This document shows, piece after piece, positions 10,172 through 21,457 of a stretch of 64,000 nucleotides of DNA; positions within the stretch are counted from its first letter, which is position 1; the number at the start of each line of letters is the position of its first letter. This stretch comes from Humulus lupulus (Eukaryota > Streptophyta > Magnoliopsida > Rosales > Cannabaceae), in assembly GCF_963169125.1 (NCBI RefSeq), contig NC_084798.1:169599980-169663979 (forward strand), read 5' to 3'. The translations under genes were made by a program, and so were the position numbers. The notes below the pieces were generated by a model. It was not told the origin of the DNA. It saw only the letters and a program-made list of their open reading frames with translations, and ran no database searches.

Positions 10172-12287
10172 TCATGTCAATATTAGACGAAGAATATCCC
10201 CTGAATGCTTAAAGGACTTCTCAGTCTCTTCCAAACAGTGGTTCTTCTCTTCTCTTGTCCAGCTCTGAAAAACCATGCATACAAGTTATGTTTCAATCAG
10301 ATACACCCCAACACAGAAAATTTTGAAAAGGGTACAAGAAAAGATAAGTACCTCAGCTACTTTGTTAAGCTTTTCCCTCACATTATGCAACAATTGGGAA
10401 AGGTCACCATCCCATTTGTAAAATTCCAACTCCTTGTTGTTTAATAACTTTTCAGCCACCTAATGCAAAGAAAGGATGCCAACAAGAAATCTTAAGCTGC
10501 AATATTTGGTGAATGCTTTCGTTCTTTTACTAAAACCATACTTTAGGTGACGCAATTTGTTTTTGATTCGGATTATTCCATATATTAAAAAATAGTGGAT
10601 TGAAAGTTAATGCTTAAAGCATATCCCCAAAGCAGTGAACAAGAAAATGACACCTACAAAGAAAGAACAGTTTTTGCATACCTTTCTCCCTATCATTCGA
10701 CCACCTGCAGTATGAGCAAAGTACGTATTGTAGAAGTGACACACAAAAGCTTGAGGATCTTTATCTGATAATTCCTTGAGATAATCAGAATAAGCAATGC
10801 CGGGGCCAGATGGTTCTGGTATGACATAGCCTTGTTCCTTGAACCACTCCAAATCTTTAGCTAAACTTTCAGACCTTTCCAATCCTGTATTTCTGAATTC
10901 GGCATCTGTATAAAAATAAGAATACATAACAAAGCTGGTGTAAGTTCTATCATAGTGAAGTAGGCAGTATATATCTTGATATTTGAAATATTGGGACATG
11001 CTACCTACATCCACTCTCTGGAATTATCCTGCCTTAGAGATAATCTCTAAGAAGATGTTTCAATAAACAAACAATCTCAAGTTCATTTTATATACTATAC
11101 TAAATCTCAGGGATGCCTGAAAATGTAATTGTCATCTGAAGTTAGCAGATCAGCTATATATGTAAAAGAAAGAATGAACTTTCTATCATATTTCAACTAT
11201 TTTTCTTTAATAAGATCATTTGCTGGACTTGAACACAACACCGCACCATCCACACTCACAAACTCAACTCCGTGAGCTAGCATGAATCTCATCACAATTT
11301 AATTCTGTAAATCCTAGCACCAAAAACTCAAATATGAATACTATGTACTAGGTAACAAAGAGTTACAGTTACCGGCTGAGAGAAATGATTGTACAATAAA
11401 AGAAAGTCTTAATTTTTGGAATATACCATGTCTACAACTGAGGAATAAGTACAATTAACGTAGGATTATGTCTGACAATGTTAAAGTATGAAAGTAAAAG
11501 AAATCCAACGAGAACAGTAGAGCCATTTATGACAAGGACAGAACAAATCTTGGATCCAAACTAAGATCATAGATACAAGGACCCACAAAAGCCAATGACA
11601 TAAACTACTACCAAACCAATAAATAAGAGACTCGTATAAATGGAAACATGATTACGAATACCAAATTCTATGCCAACATGAATTCAAGAAAGAAGCTTTA
11701 AGCTGAACAAGACATATAATTAAATCCAGCCCAGAATCGTTCTAAAATATCAACACAACAAAGCTCATTCAAATAACCCCACAAAGCATAACTTTTCTGC
11801 TTCTTTTTTTCCTAAAAGGAGAAGAGAGAAAGTACTCACAAGAAGGAACAGGCGCCTTCTCAATGATCTCCTCAAGAGTATCATAAACCAATTTGCTATC
11901 CACAAGGAACCTCAGATACCCCTCAATAGTAGGTTCCCACTTAGCCACGGGTCGCTCCTGAGGCTCTTTAACTTCCTTCTCACCTTCCTTAGCTTGGTCC
12001 TTAGTATGCAACTTCATGGCCACAAACCTCATCTCCTCCACAAACCCTTTTGCCTCACCCGGATACCGCTTCTTTGGCTTCTCAGCCGTGGTAGCCGAAA
12101 CGACAACGTTGGCGGTCTTCATGGGCAATCCTGTAATCCCACGAGGAGTCTGAAACCGTACAGAACCCCACTTAGCTAAGAACTCGGACCCCAAATTGGA
12201 TGTGGGCAGAGAGAGGGGAGGGAGTTTTTTGATACGGGTATTGCTGAAAAGGGACTGGGATTGAGAAATTGGAATGAAGGAAGCCAT
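10172..12287 (-). CDS. HO1: Heme oxygenase 1, plastid-targeted (4 exons)
   Basis: This gene encodes the enzyme that opens heme to biliverdin IXalpha, CO and Fe2+, the first step toward the phytochrome chromophore, in plastids with ferredoxin as electron donor. Exons on the minus strand: 12287-11840, 10905-10682, 10459-10352, 10264-10172. All introns are GT-AG and phases join cleanly (448+224+108+93 = 873 nt, 290 residues plus TGA). The first about 60 residues ([16 protein letters not shown]...) are Ser/Thr/basic-rich, like a chloroplast transit peptide. The mature protein has [20 protein letters not shown] with the proximal heme His, then [35 protein letters not shown], and ends in EILRLIL-like residues. 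The size matches known plant HO1 proteins (about 280 residues). I chose ATG 12287 because an in-frame ATG at 12464 would add a non-transit-like extension. No disabling change is seen. Confidence 0.96.
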
Positions 12288-13740
12288 AGCCAACAAGGTA
12301 GAGTTTAATAGAGCGAGTTTTGTGTTGTTAGAGAAAGAGTGTACGAAACCCTCTTTAAGAATTATAAAAAATACCCAAACAGAGCGTTGAAACTCCGAAG
12401 AAAGAGAGATGGAGACAGAGACAAGGGGAGAGAGAAATGGGGTTGGCTTGAAATGGCGGTTCACTTACTCTTGAAGACAAAGGTATAGCAAGAAAAATAA
12501 TATAATAGGAATAAAGGGGTTTTCAGAGGAGAGCAAGCTGCAGCAATGGTGGATGGAGTTATGGGTCTCTGTGTTTTGTGTCTATCGGTAGTAATCCTCC
12601 CTCGATTTTGGATGGATATTCAATATTTCGTAAAAAGAAATAAATAAAAGGGAATTTTAATGCTCAAATTAAACATTCGATCCTAAATCTAAATATTTAA
12701 AAATAAAAAGACAGTAGACAGACGCATTCGATAGATTCCATGCCGTGTAATCTTGACCGTCCACGCAAATATTATTGATCAATTTTTCATTTTATTATGA
12801 ATTGTAAAGACAGTACACGTCAGATATCGTAACGTAAGGTAAGGTATAACAAATGAAAATTATTAATAATAATAATAACCAGTACAATTATAATTTTAAG
12901 AAATCGGTGATTATTTGAGATGACACAGTAAACTCCTGTGGATAATTTTTTTTTTAAAAAGGATCCCAGTTATTTATTTGTAGATCTATAAATATTATAT
13001 TGTTATATTGGGAAAATAAAATAATGAAGAAGAAGGACATGCAAATGCGTGTGGGGGAGTATGTGCGACGTCGTTTTCTCCAAGGACTGTGGTACACGTG
13101 GCAATATGCGAGTGGCGCAAAATGAGAGCCGTGCCGTGCTGGTTAATTTAGGGACCTTTGTTCGACTCTGCTCTCTAGGCTCTATGTCTACACTACTGTA
13201 ATTGTAAATTTTTCAAGGGATTTTAAAGTGTAATTTACGATTTTACTTTAAAGATTGTTGTGCATATATACAAACGAAAGTTATATACACAAAATTTGTT
13301 TTATAAAATCAATCAATTAAATGTAAATTATTAAATAAAAAGTAATATAAATTAATTTTAAAATAAAAATATTTAATAAAACTATTATAATTTATTAAAT
13401 AAACATAAATATATTTAATTTCAAATATAAATAAAAAAACTAAAACCAATATTCTAAAATTAATTAAAGTAAATTAAAAACCTAATTATATTTTTAAAGT
13501 TTTAATTAAATTATTTTTATTTGAATTTAATTTAAATTTTGGCTTTTAAGCTTAGGGTGTTGATTTTAATTTTTTTGGTTTAAGTTTAGGGGTTAGATTT
13601 AATATTTTTATTTTTATTTATTTAAATTATTTCAAAGTTTTAATTATATATTTTTTTGTTTTATTAATTTAGAAAATATTTTTAAAACATTTTAAAATAA
13701 CAAAAACAAAAAGAAAATCAAATAAATCATTAAAAAGATG
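12288..13740. other. HO1 5' UTR/upstream region and AT-rich intergenic DNA
   Basis: The first about 270 bp right of the HO1 start are pyrimidine/purine-rich leader-like DNA. Further right it becomes AT-rich with no coding frame. The only GC-richer block is about 13030-13190, which holds the G-box. Confidence 0.55.
13095..13100. promoter_or_regulatory. G-box CACGTG upstream of HO1
   Basis: A palindromic CACGTG in the context TACACGTGGCA lies about 810 bp upstream of the HO1 start codon. An ACGT core (GACGTC) lies nearby at about 13068. G-boxes are bound by bZIP/bHLH light regulators such as HY5 and PIFs, which would suit a phytochrome-chromophore gene. That role is inference. Confidence 0.4.
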
Positions 13741-13744
13741 GGCA

Positions 13745-13915
13745 ATATGGTCATATTTGAAATATAGGTTGACCAAATTCCAGCGAATGATACCAAATTG
13801 GTACGAATTGCAAACAAATGGTATCAAATTATTATTATTATACACATAGGGTACTAAATGTATATTTCGATAAAATACATGGTACCAAATGAGTATTTAC
13901 TATTTTTAGTGAGAT
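13745..13915. repeat. MITE-like fragment with GGTACCAAAT motifs
   Basis: Contains repeated ACCAAATTGGTACGAATT, GGTATCAAATT, GGGTACTAAAT and GGTACCAAATGAG motifs. These match, in inverted orientation, the arm at 14096-14182 and, directly, the arm near 24810-24936. Probably a relic of the same non-autonomous DNA-transposon family. Confidence 0.4.
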
Positions 13916-14095
13916 ATATTCGTGGTTTCATCTGATAATGTGTCTCATAAAATATTGACCAAGGGCGAATAGGATGATACATTAGAGGGTATATACACTA
14001 TATACTTAGATAAATATAAGTAATATTTATAAATATTTAAAGTATAAAATCCATGTAAAAAGGAGGCAATTCTCACCAGTTTTTTCAATTTCAAA

Positions 14096-14182
14096 CTAGG
14101 GTAAGTAACCATTTAGTATTCTGTATTTTTGTAAAGTATCATTTTGGTACCCTATATTTTGAAATCGTACATGTTTAGTACC
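14096..14182. repeat. Left arm of MITE-like repeat interrupted by element B
   Basis: TTTGTAAAGTATCATTTTGG, GTACCCTATATTTTGAAATC and TTAGTACC are inverted counterparts of sequence near 24830-24930 across element B (GATACTTTACAAAGACACAG, GGGTACCAAATTAG, TTTTAAAATATATAATACC). The last 5 bases (14178-14182, GTACC) are the target duplication. Confidence 0.55.
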
Positions 14183-14955
14183 TGTTGACGCGGTTCTTTG
14201 CCAACAGGTAATTATACGAATAAATAGGATGGATTAGTGCTGATTGATGAACCGTAATATGAAAATAATTATATTCAGGATTTGAGAAACTAATAGCATG
14301 GGAAGATGGTCACTCCTTTATTTTTAGGTGGTTCGAATGTTAAAATCCCTCTAGTCCACCAGTCGATATTATTGATATCTCTTGACTATTTCTTACAGAG
14401 TGTTTCTTTACAAAAATATGTCAACCCCTTGCACTACCCAGGGTCTTGGTATTTATAGGAATAAGATATCTGGGTTGGCAATGGGGTCATCCCGTGATCT
14501 CTTTATCCTTCATGCCATCTATGTGACACTGATGATTAATTCCTAAACCTTACAGGGAAGTGAGGTCTAATCAACAGGTAAGGATGGGTACTGGGCCGCC
14601 TGGCCCAAATCAGAGACGGGATGTCCGAATGCGCACGTTTATACTACGCATCCGAGAAATCAGGAATAAAACAGACATGTGATGTCTGATATATGCACGT
14701 TTATATTGCGTGGTTGACTTTACAAGGATTCGGGTGTCAGATCTCTGTCGCAGCACAAGCTTAATGTGCGCGCTAGCTCGTGACACTCATACTGCTGACA
14801 CGATGCCTCCGAGTAGTAGTTAACTCTCTAATCAGCTCGGGCTAGACAGATGGAGGCCCGTAACAAAACAGCTCCGGGTGGACGATTTACGAGTGGCAGA
14901 TCGAATTAGGCCCTTTTCTAGCTCGCCAATAGTGCGCAGATATTTAGGGCGTACA
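14183..14955 (-). mobile_element. Element B 3' LTR (left)
   Basis: 773 bp, plus-strand ends TGTTGACGCGG...GGGCGTACA. The minus-strand TATA box is within 14449-14458, the leader hairpin at 14327-14360. Followed on the right by the polypurine tract. Confidence 0.95.
14327..14360 (-). promoter_or_regulatory. LTR leader hairpin (element B)
   Basis: GGTGG (14327-14331) pairs with CCACC (14356-14360). The outer pair is G-C here instead of C-G in A, C, F, so pairing is kept although the bases differ. The same stem is in the right LTR at 24029-24033 and 24058-24062. Confidence 0.6.
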
Positions 14956-15016
14956 TTTGCCCCTAAGCCCCTGCTCGTGACCCATGACGTCATCTGTGAT
15001 CTTCACAGCGGGGGCT
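14956..15016 (-). other. Element B polypurine tract with flanking inverted repeat
   Basis: In element sense the LTR is preceded by GGGGCTTAGGGGCAAA, a typical plus-strand primer tract. Just upstream of it AGCCCCTGCT (14966-14975) and AGCGGGGGCT (15007-15016) form a 9-of-10 inverted repeat, so the tract abuts a potential stem. Confidence 0.65.
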
Positions 15017-15233
15017 ATTAAGTTTCCCTTTCGACTCTTCATGTCCCGCCCACTGCGTGGGTATCGGACACGTGGAGCGCTGTGGTTGGCGACTGTTCGG
15101 TTTCTGAGAATTGCATTAAATGGCCTAGCCTGCTTTCGGCCGTCGTTTTGCCTCTCGAGTTATGACCCTCGTATCTCGCATTAATCTGATCGAACGGTCC
15201 TCGTTCCTTTATGTCTCTTACGTATATATAAGG
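14985..15233 (+). promoter_or_regulatory. Promoter of element B antisense gene
   Basis: TATA box TATATATAAGG at 15223-15233. Upstream are a perfect TGACGTCA (14985-14992, bZIP-type) and a G-box CACGTG (15069-15074). A transcript start is expected near 15255. This lies outside the LTR and points away from pol. Confidence 0.6.
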
Positions 15234-15254
15234 TTGGCCATCTTCCGTATTAGC

Positions 15255-18200
15255 CACCCTTCATTTGAAATTTTTTCCTCATTTTCTCTCCTTTTTAGTC
15301 TCAGAAGTTTTTCCTCTTCAGGTTATCATCCCAGAGATCCCTACGTTCTCGCCACAAGAGTTTCTTCACCAGTCCAGCTTTAAAGACTCCGCCAGGAGTC
15401 CGATTCCTACGCCTTTCGCGACTTTCACACGGAAAATACACTGTAAGTCCTCTGGCTGTTGCATGTTTTGATCTTTCCATTTCTCTGTTAGGTAAACCTC
15501 TTTCTTAGTCGCACACTGTAGGTTGTTTTTGGCTAGTTTTTGGTGCATAGGTTTTGATCCTAGGTACATCGACTATATGAGAACATGTCTAGGAATGTGA
15601 TGTTTAGGACAAGATAAATTCTGGGTAATTTTTCTGGGTAGCTTTTCTGGGTAGCTTTAGGGAATGCCTGTTTGGAAAGGGGAAGGTGAGAGGTTTCTAG
15701 GGTGCAAAACCGGGTAGCTTAGGGGTCACGCTTCCTAGGCGGTTTTGCTTTTTAAAAATTTCCCTCCAAGGCAAGCATTATCCTGACCCTCCTGACACAC
15801 AGATCCCGAGCAATCAGGGATCTGTTGGAAACGTGGGCGCGTGACCATGGCAACGCGTGGCTTCACACACCGCAGGCTGAGATTACCTCAGCCCATGTAC
15901 GAAAATCACTTCTCGCGCTATATTCCCTTTTCTATTTTTAGGTCGCCTATTTAAACTTTTCTTCATTATTGTTCGTTAGGCGACCAGATGGGACCCAGGA
16001 AGAACGTACCCAAGAAGAGCATGGCTGGCTCGTCATCCCAGCAGGCCAGCAAGGGGAAAGGGATTGCGATGGATTCTCCCATCCCCCACTTTGGTCCCAC
16101 GGTGGAAAAATAGGTCGAGGTGGGACCTGACGCCTTCTTCGAGGCAGAGAGGATAGTCTCGAAGTTTATAACACAAGGGAGGGTCAACAAGATCCTGCTG
16201 TCCCATAACATCAAAATTGGGACAGGCGCTCTTGTTGCCAGACCTCCCCTCGAGGGCGAGTGGAGCTGCACGCCTCTCAACGAGGAGTTCGCGGCTTGGA
16301 GCGACGAACACCTCAAGGCCGGGGCCTTCCTACCTCTGGACCAGTACTTCACGGATTTCTTGAATTACGTGAAGCTGGCTCCCTTCCAACTGCCCCTTAA
16401 CTCCTACCGTCTGCTAGCGGGGCTGAGGTACCTCTTCCTGAGGCACGAGTGGGAGGTCCCTACAGCAACGGACATCCTTTTCTTCTTCTGCCTCAAAGCC
16501 AGCCCGGATCAACGGGGGCGAGGTGACGAGTTCTACTATTTGACCCGCTTTCCCAACTCTCCTGCAGTCATCGAGCTGCCTAGCCACCCCAACAACTTCA
16601 AGGACCAGTTCTTCATGTCGACGGGGTTTCGCAACTACAAATACCACTACTTCAACCGTCCTCATAAGTTCTCTCTATTCTCAGCTCGCGAAATCACTAG
16701 ATTGCTTTATTTATTTTCGCGCGTAATGACTTGAACATCATCGTGCAACCATTTTTGCGAGGACGGCCAAATCGGTGACCCTTGGGGGTCAATACGATAC
16801 CTTGGTGGGGCTCCCACCAAGTGAAAAAGACCACCGCCAGCTCGTATCTGATGAGACGATGTTGGCGTGTAAGTTAATTTCTCGGGGCCAGACTCTGGCC
16901 TTGAGGAGGTCGCAGGCTATTCCAGTAGCTCACGAGCTGGTGCCTATCCCCGAGGGGGATGCCACGGACAGCGACGAGCAGGACGAAGAAGATGAGGTGC
17001 TGCTCGTGCGACGAAAATGAGCTCTCGAGGCTGCTCAGGGCCTCGACGTGGATTGGATTTAGTCCGGGGCAGCAGCCGGCCCCTCCAGCCAAGGTAACCC
17101 ATACCTATTTAGGGACTTAGACAGGGCCACTACAGACCTAAGGCTTGTTAGGTTTAACCCAAGCCAGCTCGTACATCGCCATCGAGATGACCCATATCTT
17201 AACATAACCCTACTTCAGTGTGTAGATCAACTAGTGTTGCACCATGATATGGGCCGTCCTAGGGGTACCGTAGTAGTAGACAACACCCTGTCCTTTAGGT
17301 CGGCCTTCTTTGAGGAGTACGGGACCAACCTTAGGTCGTGGCCCTCCCTTCTGGAGGGTGTAGTCGCTCCAGGGCTTAGGCAACATGTAGAGGAGTCCAG
17401 TCCTGAGGTGGATCCAGACCCAGAGCCCCCTCTCATCCGTGAAGTAATAAACTTAGACTCCCCCATAAAAGCTTCGAGGCCGGAGGTCGTGGCAATAGAT
17501 TCCTCCTCTAGCCCGGAGGGTAGGACCTTTTCAATACACCTTTAGATTTTTCTTGTAATAAAGTAACCTTACATGTATACTAACGCTCCCTTCTTTTTGT
17601 TTTAGGCGAAGAGATGGCACAGCCCGGAGACAACGTCCTGCGATCCATCTTCCAGGGGGGGAATCCTCCCTCAGGATCGCCCGGGCCACTGGTCAAGAAA
17701 CCCCGGTTGACCAAGAAGACTCCTCTTGCCGGGACCACCTCTAAGTCTCCCACCAAGGGGAGGGGCTAGGTCCCTGCAGCCACAGAGAACATGCCCCCAC
17801 CTCCCCCGCGACCTCTAGCCCCTACTCGGGAACAAGAGGCACCAGCAGGAACCCCGCCAGTTCCCACTCCCACCGTGCGCATCCCGGTTAACACCCAAGC
17901 CCTGGAGAAAATCCCTGAGGCCTTCCAAGGGACGGTCTATGAGACTGTGAGCTATATGGTGGAGCATTATTACAATGCCACCTCGAGGGACTTGAGGGAG
18001 ATCGAGACGAGGAGCCCTGAGAATGTCATGGATTCTTCGCTGGGGATGACCCTCATGGTAAGTTTACTTAGTTAAATTTCTTTGTTTTTTTCCCAGCACG
18101 TGCCTTACTATCTATGTCTTTGCAGGCGGCTTTGGCTCTACACCACAGCATAGCTCAGACCAAGGCTAGGATTGACGAGATTAGGGGTGAGTTCCAGACT

Positions 18201-18626
18201 GCTTAGGCCGCTCTCGCGTCTGCCCAACAGCAAGAGCAAAGTGCCAAGGTTGCCCTGACGGTTGCCAAAGAAAGTGAAAAGGCCGCACAGGTCGCCTTGC
18301 CCGCTGCGAAGACCGAGCTCGAGGAGGCCAAGGCTAAGTAGTTGGAGGCCGAGGCCGCCATCGTGGCAGAGAGGGCGTCTTCCAGCTCCTCCATGGAGGC
18401 CATGCTCTACCATTGCTGGGCCTTCAACCAGGATGGAGACTTCTCCTTTTTGGCGCTCAAGGTGTGGGAGCCATTCCTTGAGAATTTCAAAGCCCATCTT
18501 CAACAGGAGTCGCCTTCTGAGACTGGGGAGACTTTCGCTGCTGGCGAGCAAGAGACCAAGGGGGTGACCTCGCGGGAGCGGCCTGGGGGGCCTAGTATTT
18601 TTTGTATTTTTTTTATTTATCTGTAA
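15255..18626 (+). pseudogene. Element B antisense gene: gypsy-type transposon-family protein with coiled coil
   Basis: The gene runs opposite to gag-pol between 3' LTR and pol. A 5' UTR intron (GT at 15443 to AG at 15979) precedes ATG 15988 (MGPRKNVPKKS). The N-terminal domain (about 16120-16680) has GAFLPLDQYFTDFLNYVKL and PFQLPLNSYRLLAGLRYLF, like the Pfam 'putative gypsy type transposon' family (from memory; function unknown). Then come an acidic segment (DATDSDEQDEEDE), a phase-1 intron (17520-17605) just before GEEMAQPGD, a proline-rich part, a phase-0 intron (18058-18125), and an Ala/Glu/Lys coiled coil ending in MLYHCWAFNQDGDFSFLA. Stops include TAG at 16111-16113 and TAG near 17768, plus one frame change around 16740. 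The same gene is in C and E. Confidence 0.75.
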
Positions 18627-18722
18627 TAATTTATCACGAGGTTTTTCCTCCTCGAGACAATTGATTTTAGTTACCCTGAATTTCATCACTTATTTTTCTG
18701 TAATATGATGTGATTGATAAAA

Positions 18723-19545
18723 ACCTAGTTCGCGTTAGTTTATTGACTTTTTCTTCAAAACTACAAAGCATTGCCAGTCAATTTTAACCAACTTCTAAGT
18801 TTTAGGACTTGGTTATGTCCAGGACATTAATTTTTTAAAAAGCTTAGTTCGCGTTAGTTTTATCGACACCCCGTGTTCTTTAGGAAAAACATTGAATTAA
18901 TCAATTTAACTAACTTCTAAGCTTCGAGACCTGGTTGTTTCCAGGACATTTATTTAAAAACTTAGTTCGTGCTAGTTTTATCGACACCCCGTGTTCTTTA
19001 GGAAAAACACTGAATTAATCAATTTAACTAACTTCTAAGTTTCGGGACCTGGTTGCATCCAGGACATTTATTTAAAAACTTAGTTCGTGTTAGTTTTATC
19101 GACACCCTGTGCTCTTTAGGAAAAACACTGGTTAGTCAATTTAACTAACTTCTAAGTTTTAGGACCTGGTTATGTCTAGGACATTAATTTTTTAAAAAGC
19201 TTAGTTCGCGTTAGTTTTATCGACACCTCGTGCTCTTTAGGAAAAGCACTGGTTAGTCAATTTAACTAACTTCTAAGTTTCGGGACCTGGTTGTATCCAG
19301 GACATTTATTTAAAAACTTAGTTCGCGTTAGTTTTATCGACACCTCATGCTCTTTAGGAAAACATTGGATAGTAAATTTAACTAACTTCTAAGTTTCGGG
19401 ACCTGGTTGTATCCAGGACATTTATTTAAAAACTTAGTTCGCGTTAGTTTTATCGACACCTCGTGCTCTTTAGGAAAAACACTGGTTAGTCAATTTAACT
19501 AACTTCTAAGTTTCGGGACTTGGTTGTATCCAGGATATATGCCCC
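18723..19545. repeat. Tandem array, about 118 bp x 7
   Basis: Units begin CTTAGTTCGCGTTAG at about 18724, 18843, 18961, 19079, 19200, 19317 and 19433, spaced 116-121 bp. Each has TTTATCGACACC, TTTAGGAAAAACACTGG, AACTAACTTCTAAGTTT and the small palindrome CCTGGTTGTATCCAGG. The first unit is most diverged. The array lies between the 3' end of the antisense gene and the hairpin downstream of pol, so transcripts from both sides would converge on it. Confidence 0.93.
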
Positions 19546-19582
19546 CCAAGTAAACAGAAAGGGATCTTTCTTGGTTACTTGG
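19541..19582 (-). other. Internal hairpin with polypurine-like tract (element B)
   Basis: Arms CCAAGTAAACAGAAAG (19546-19561) and CTTTCTTGGTTACTTGG (19566-19582) pair with one bulge. In element sense the stem is directly followed by CTTGGGGGGCATA, resembling the plus-strand primer tract. It lies about 115 bp beyond the pol stop. Counterparts: 31532-31565 and 42422-42457. Confidence 0.7.
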
Positions 19583-19696
19583 AACACGCTCTACTAACAC
19601 TACCCGCATACAGAAACATACAACGATATACAAAAGTATTTCTCATTTTTTAATAAAACAAGGTGGCTTTCATAATTAAGTCTTACAAAAGTACGA

Positions 19697-20950
19697 CTAT
19701 TGATAATATTTCTTTAGGTGTATAGCATTCCATGTCCATGGGACTACTTCTCCATTAGGCCGAGCTAGTTTAAAAGTCCCTTCCTTCACAACCTCTCTTA
19801 TCTGATAGGGTCCTTCTCAGCTTGGTCCCAAGACTCCATCCTTGGGATCCTTACCGGCTAAGAAGACTCTTCGGAGCACCAGGTCGCCTAAGTTAAAGAT
19901 GCGTCTATTGACCTTTGACCTGATTTTATTGGGGTTCGCCTCTATTCCTCTGGTGTTGACTATGAAACCCATAAATTTTCCTGACGCTACCCCGAAGGTA
20001 CACTTTTGGGGATTCAGCCTCATGCCGTACTGTCTTAGAATCTTAAAGCACTCCTTCAGGTCGGGGACATGGTTATCGGCAATTTTCGACTTAACCAACA
20101 TGTCGTCAATGTACACTTCCATGTTTTTCCCGATCTGATTAGCAAACATCCTATTGACCAATCTCTGATATGTAGCTCTTGCATTCTTCAGCCCGAAGGG
20201 CATGACCTTGTAACAATAAACGTTAGTTGGGGTCATGAATCTAGTGTGTTCCTGGTCTGCAGGATTCATGGAGATCTGGTTATAGCTCGATTATGCATCC
20301 ATAAAGGACATGAGCTCGTGCCCCGTGGTGGCATCTACCAATTGGTCAATTCTCGGCAAGGGGAAGCAGTCTTTGGGGCAGGCTTTATTCAGATCGGAAA
20401 AGTCGATGCAGATTCGCCACTTCCCGTTGGGCTTCGGGACCAAAACAGGATTGGCGACCCAGATCGGGTATTTTGCCTCGCGAATAAAACCGCACCTTAA
20501 GAGCCGAGCTACTTCCTCTTCTAAGGCCTCAACTCGGGTCGTGCCCAGGCGCCTTTGTTTCTGGGACTTCGCATGCACGTTTTTGTCCAAGTTTAGGGTG
20601 TGCATGATGATGCTTGGGCTGATCCCTATCATGTCTTCATAAGACCAGGTGAACACATCTAGATTCTCTTGTAGAAATCTCAGCAGCTTCGCCTTCCTCT
20701 CATTACACAGGTTTTTCTCGAGCTTCACCACCTTCGAGGGGTCTTTCAGATCGATGTTCACCTCTTCGAGTTCTTCAATGGCCTGGAGCTTGGATCTATC
20801 TTTGCCTATCCTGGGGTCAATACCATCATTCAAGGTGATACCTTCCCCATTGGCTTCCTGAGGTTTTTCTATCTCAGGAATAGGTCCTACTTCCTGAGAT
20901 TCCTCATGTCCGCTTTGAATGGTCATCGCCTGCTGCCAGGGTTATGATTT
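19697..20950 (-). pseudogene. Element B pol: RT fused to integrase C-terminus by internal deletion
   Basis: The minus-strand reading gives an acidic linker, RT with NPVLVPKPNGKWRICIDFSD, LNKACPKDCFPLPRIDQLVD and catalytic YIDD (MEVYIDDMLVKSK, near 20110). After GFIVNTRGIEANPNKIRSKV the protein jumps straight into RRIFNLGDLVLRRVF, which is the integrase C-terminal domain (compare E at 42900-42990). So the RT thumb, both RNase H domains and the integrase catalytic core are missing. The junction is near 19915-19930. The pol stop after YYQ is TAG at 19697-19699. Further stops: TAA at about 20290 and TGA near 19815 at a Trp position. Confidence 0.85.
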
Positions 20951-21457
20951 TCCCTTCATGGAAATGCTATAGCATTCCCTGGCAGTGAGCTGATCACCTC
21001 AGACCGTACATGTCCCCGTAGAGGAGGGGAACTTGACTGCGAGATGGCAGATAGAAGTTATGGCCTCAAATGCCATCAACGTAGGCCGGCCTAGAATAAC
21101 GTTATAGGCAGTGGGACAATTGATAACCACAAACTCGAGGAGCTTAGAGACAGTTCGGGGCCCCTCTCCCAAGGTTATTACTAGCTCGATTGTTCCTATC
21201 GCTGCCGACCCTTCTCCGAAAAATCCATACATTATCATGGAGGTGGCCTTCGGCTCAGTGATAGACAATCCCATTTTCTCCAGCGTAGACCAGAACAGCA
21301 GGTTCACTGAACACCCATTATCGACTCGTATCCTCCTAACTCTCTGGTTGGCGAGCTGGGCGGTTATGACTAGAGGATCGTTATGGGGGAACTGGACGTG
21401 ACCAGCGTCCTCCTCGGTAAAAATGATTGGTTGCCTTTCCAATCGTTGCTGTTTGGT
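20951..21457 (-). pseudogene. Element B aspartic protease
   Basis: Open stretch 20999-21442 with RVDNGCSVNLLFWSTLEKMG (active-site Asp in the variant D-N-G), FVVINCPTAYNVILGRPTLM and the following ARECYSISMKG motif across a stop near 20999. The D-N-G form also occurs in A, C and F, whereas E has the canonical D-T-G. The domain would process Gag-Pol. Confidence 0.78.

Noticed and set aside
10205..10444. Plus-strand open frame of 79 codons
   Set aside because: It is the reverse of HO1 exons 3-4 and an intron; the minus strand carries the conserved protein.
15255..18626. Host gene caught between two retroelements
   Set aside because: It sits inside element B between LTR and pol, and homologues occupy the same place in C and E, so it belongs to the elements.
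18723..19545. CRISPR-like look of regularly spaced repeats
   Set aside because: Whole units are repeated without unique spacers, and the setting is a plant retrotransposon; it is a tandem satellite-type array.
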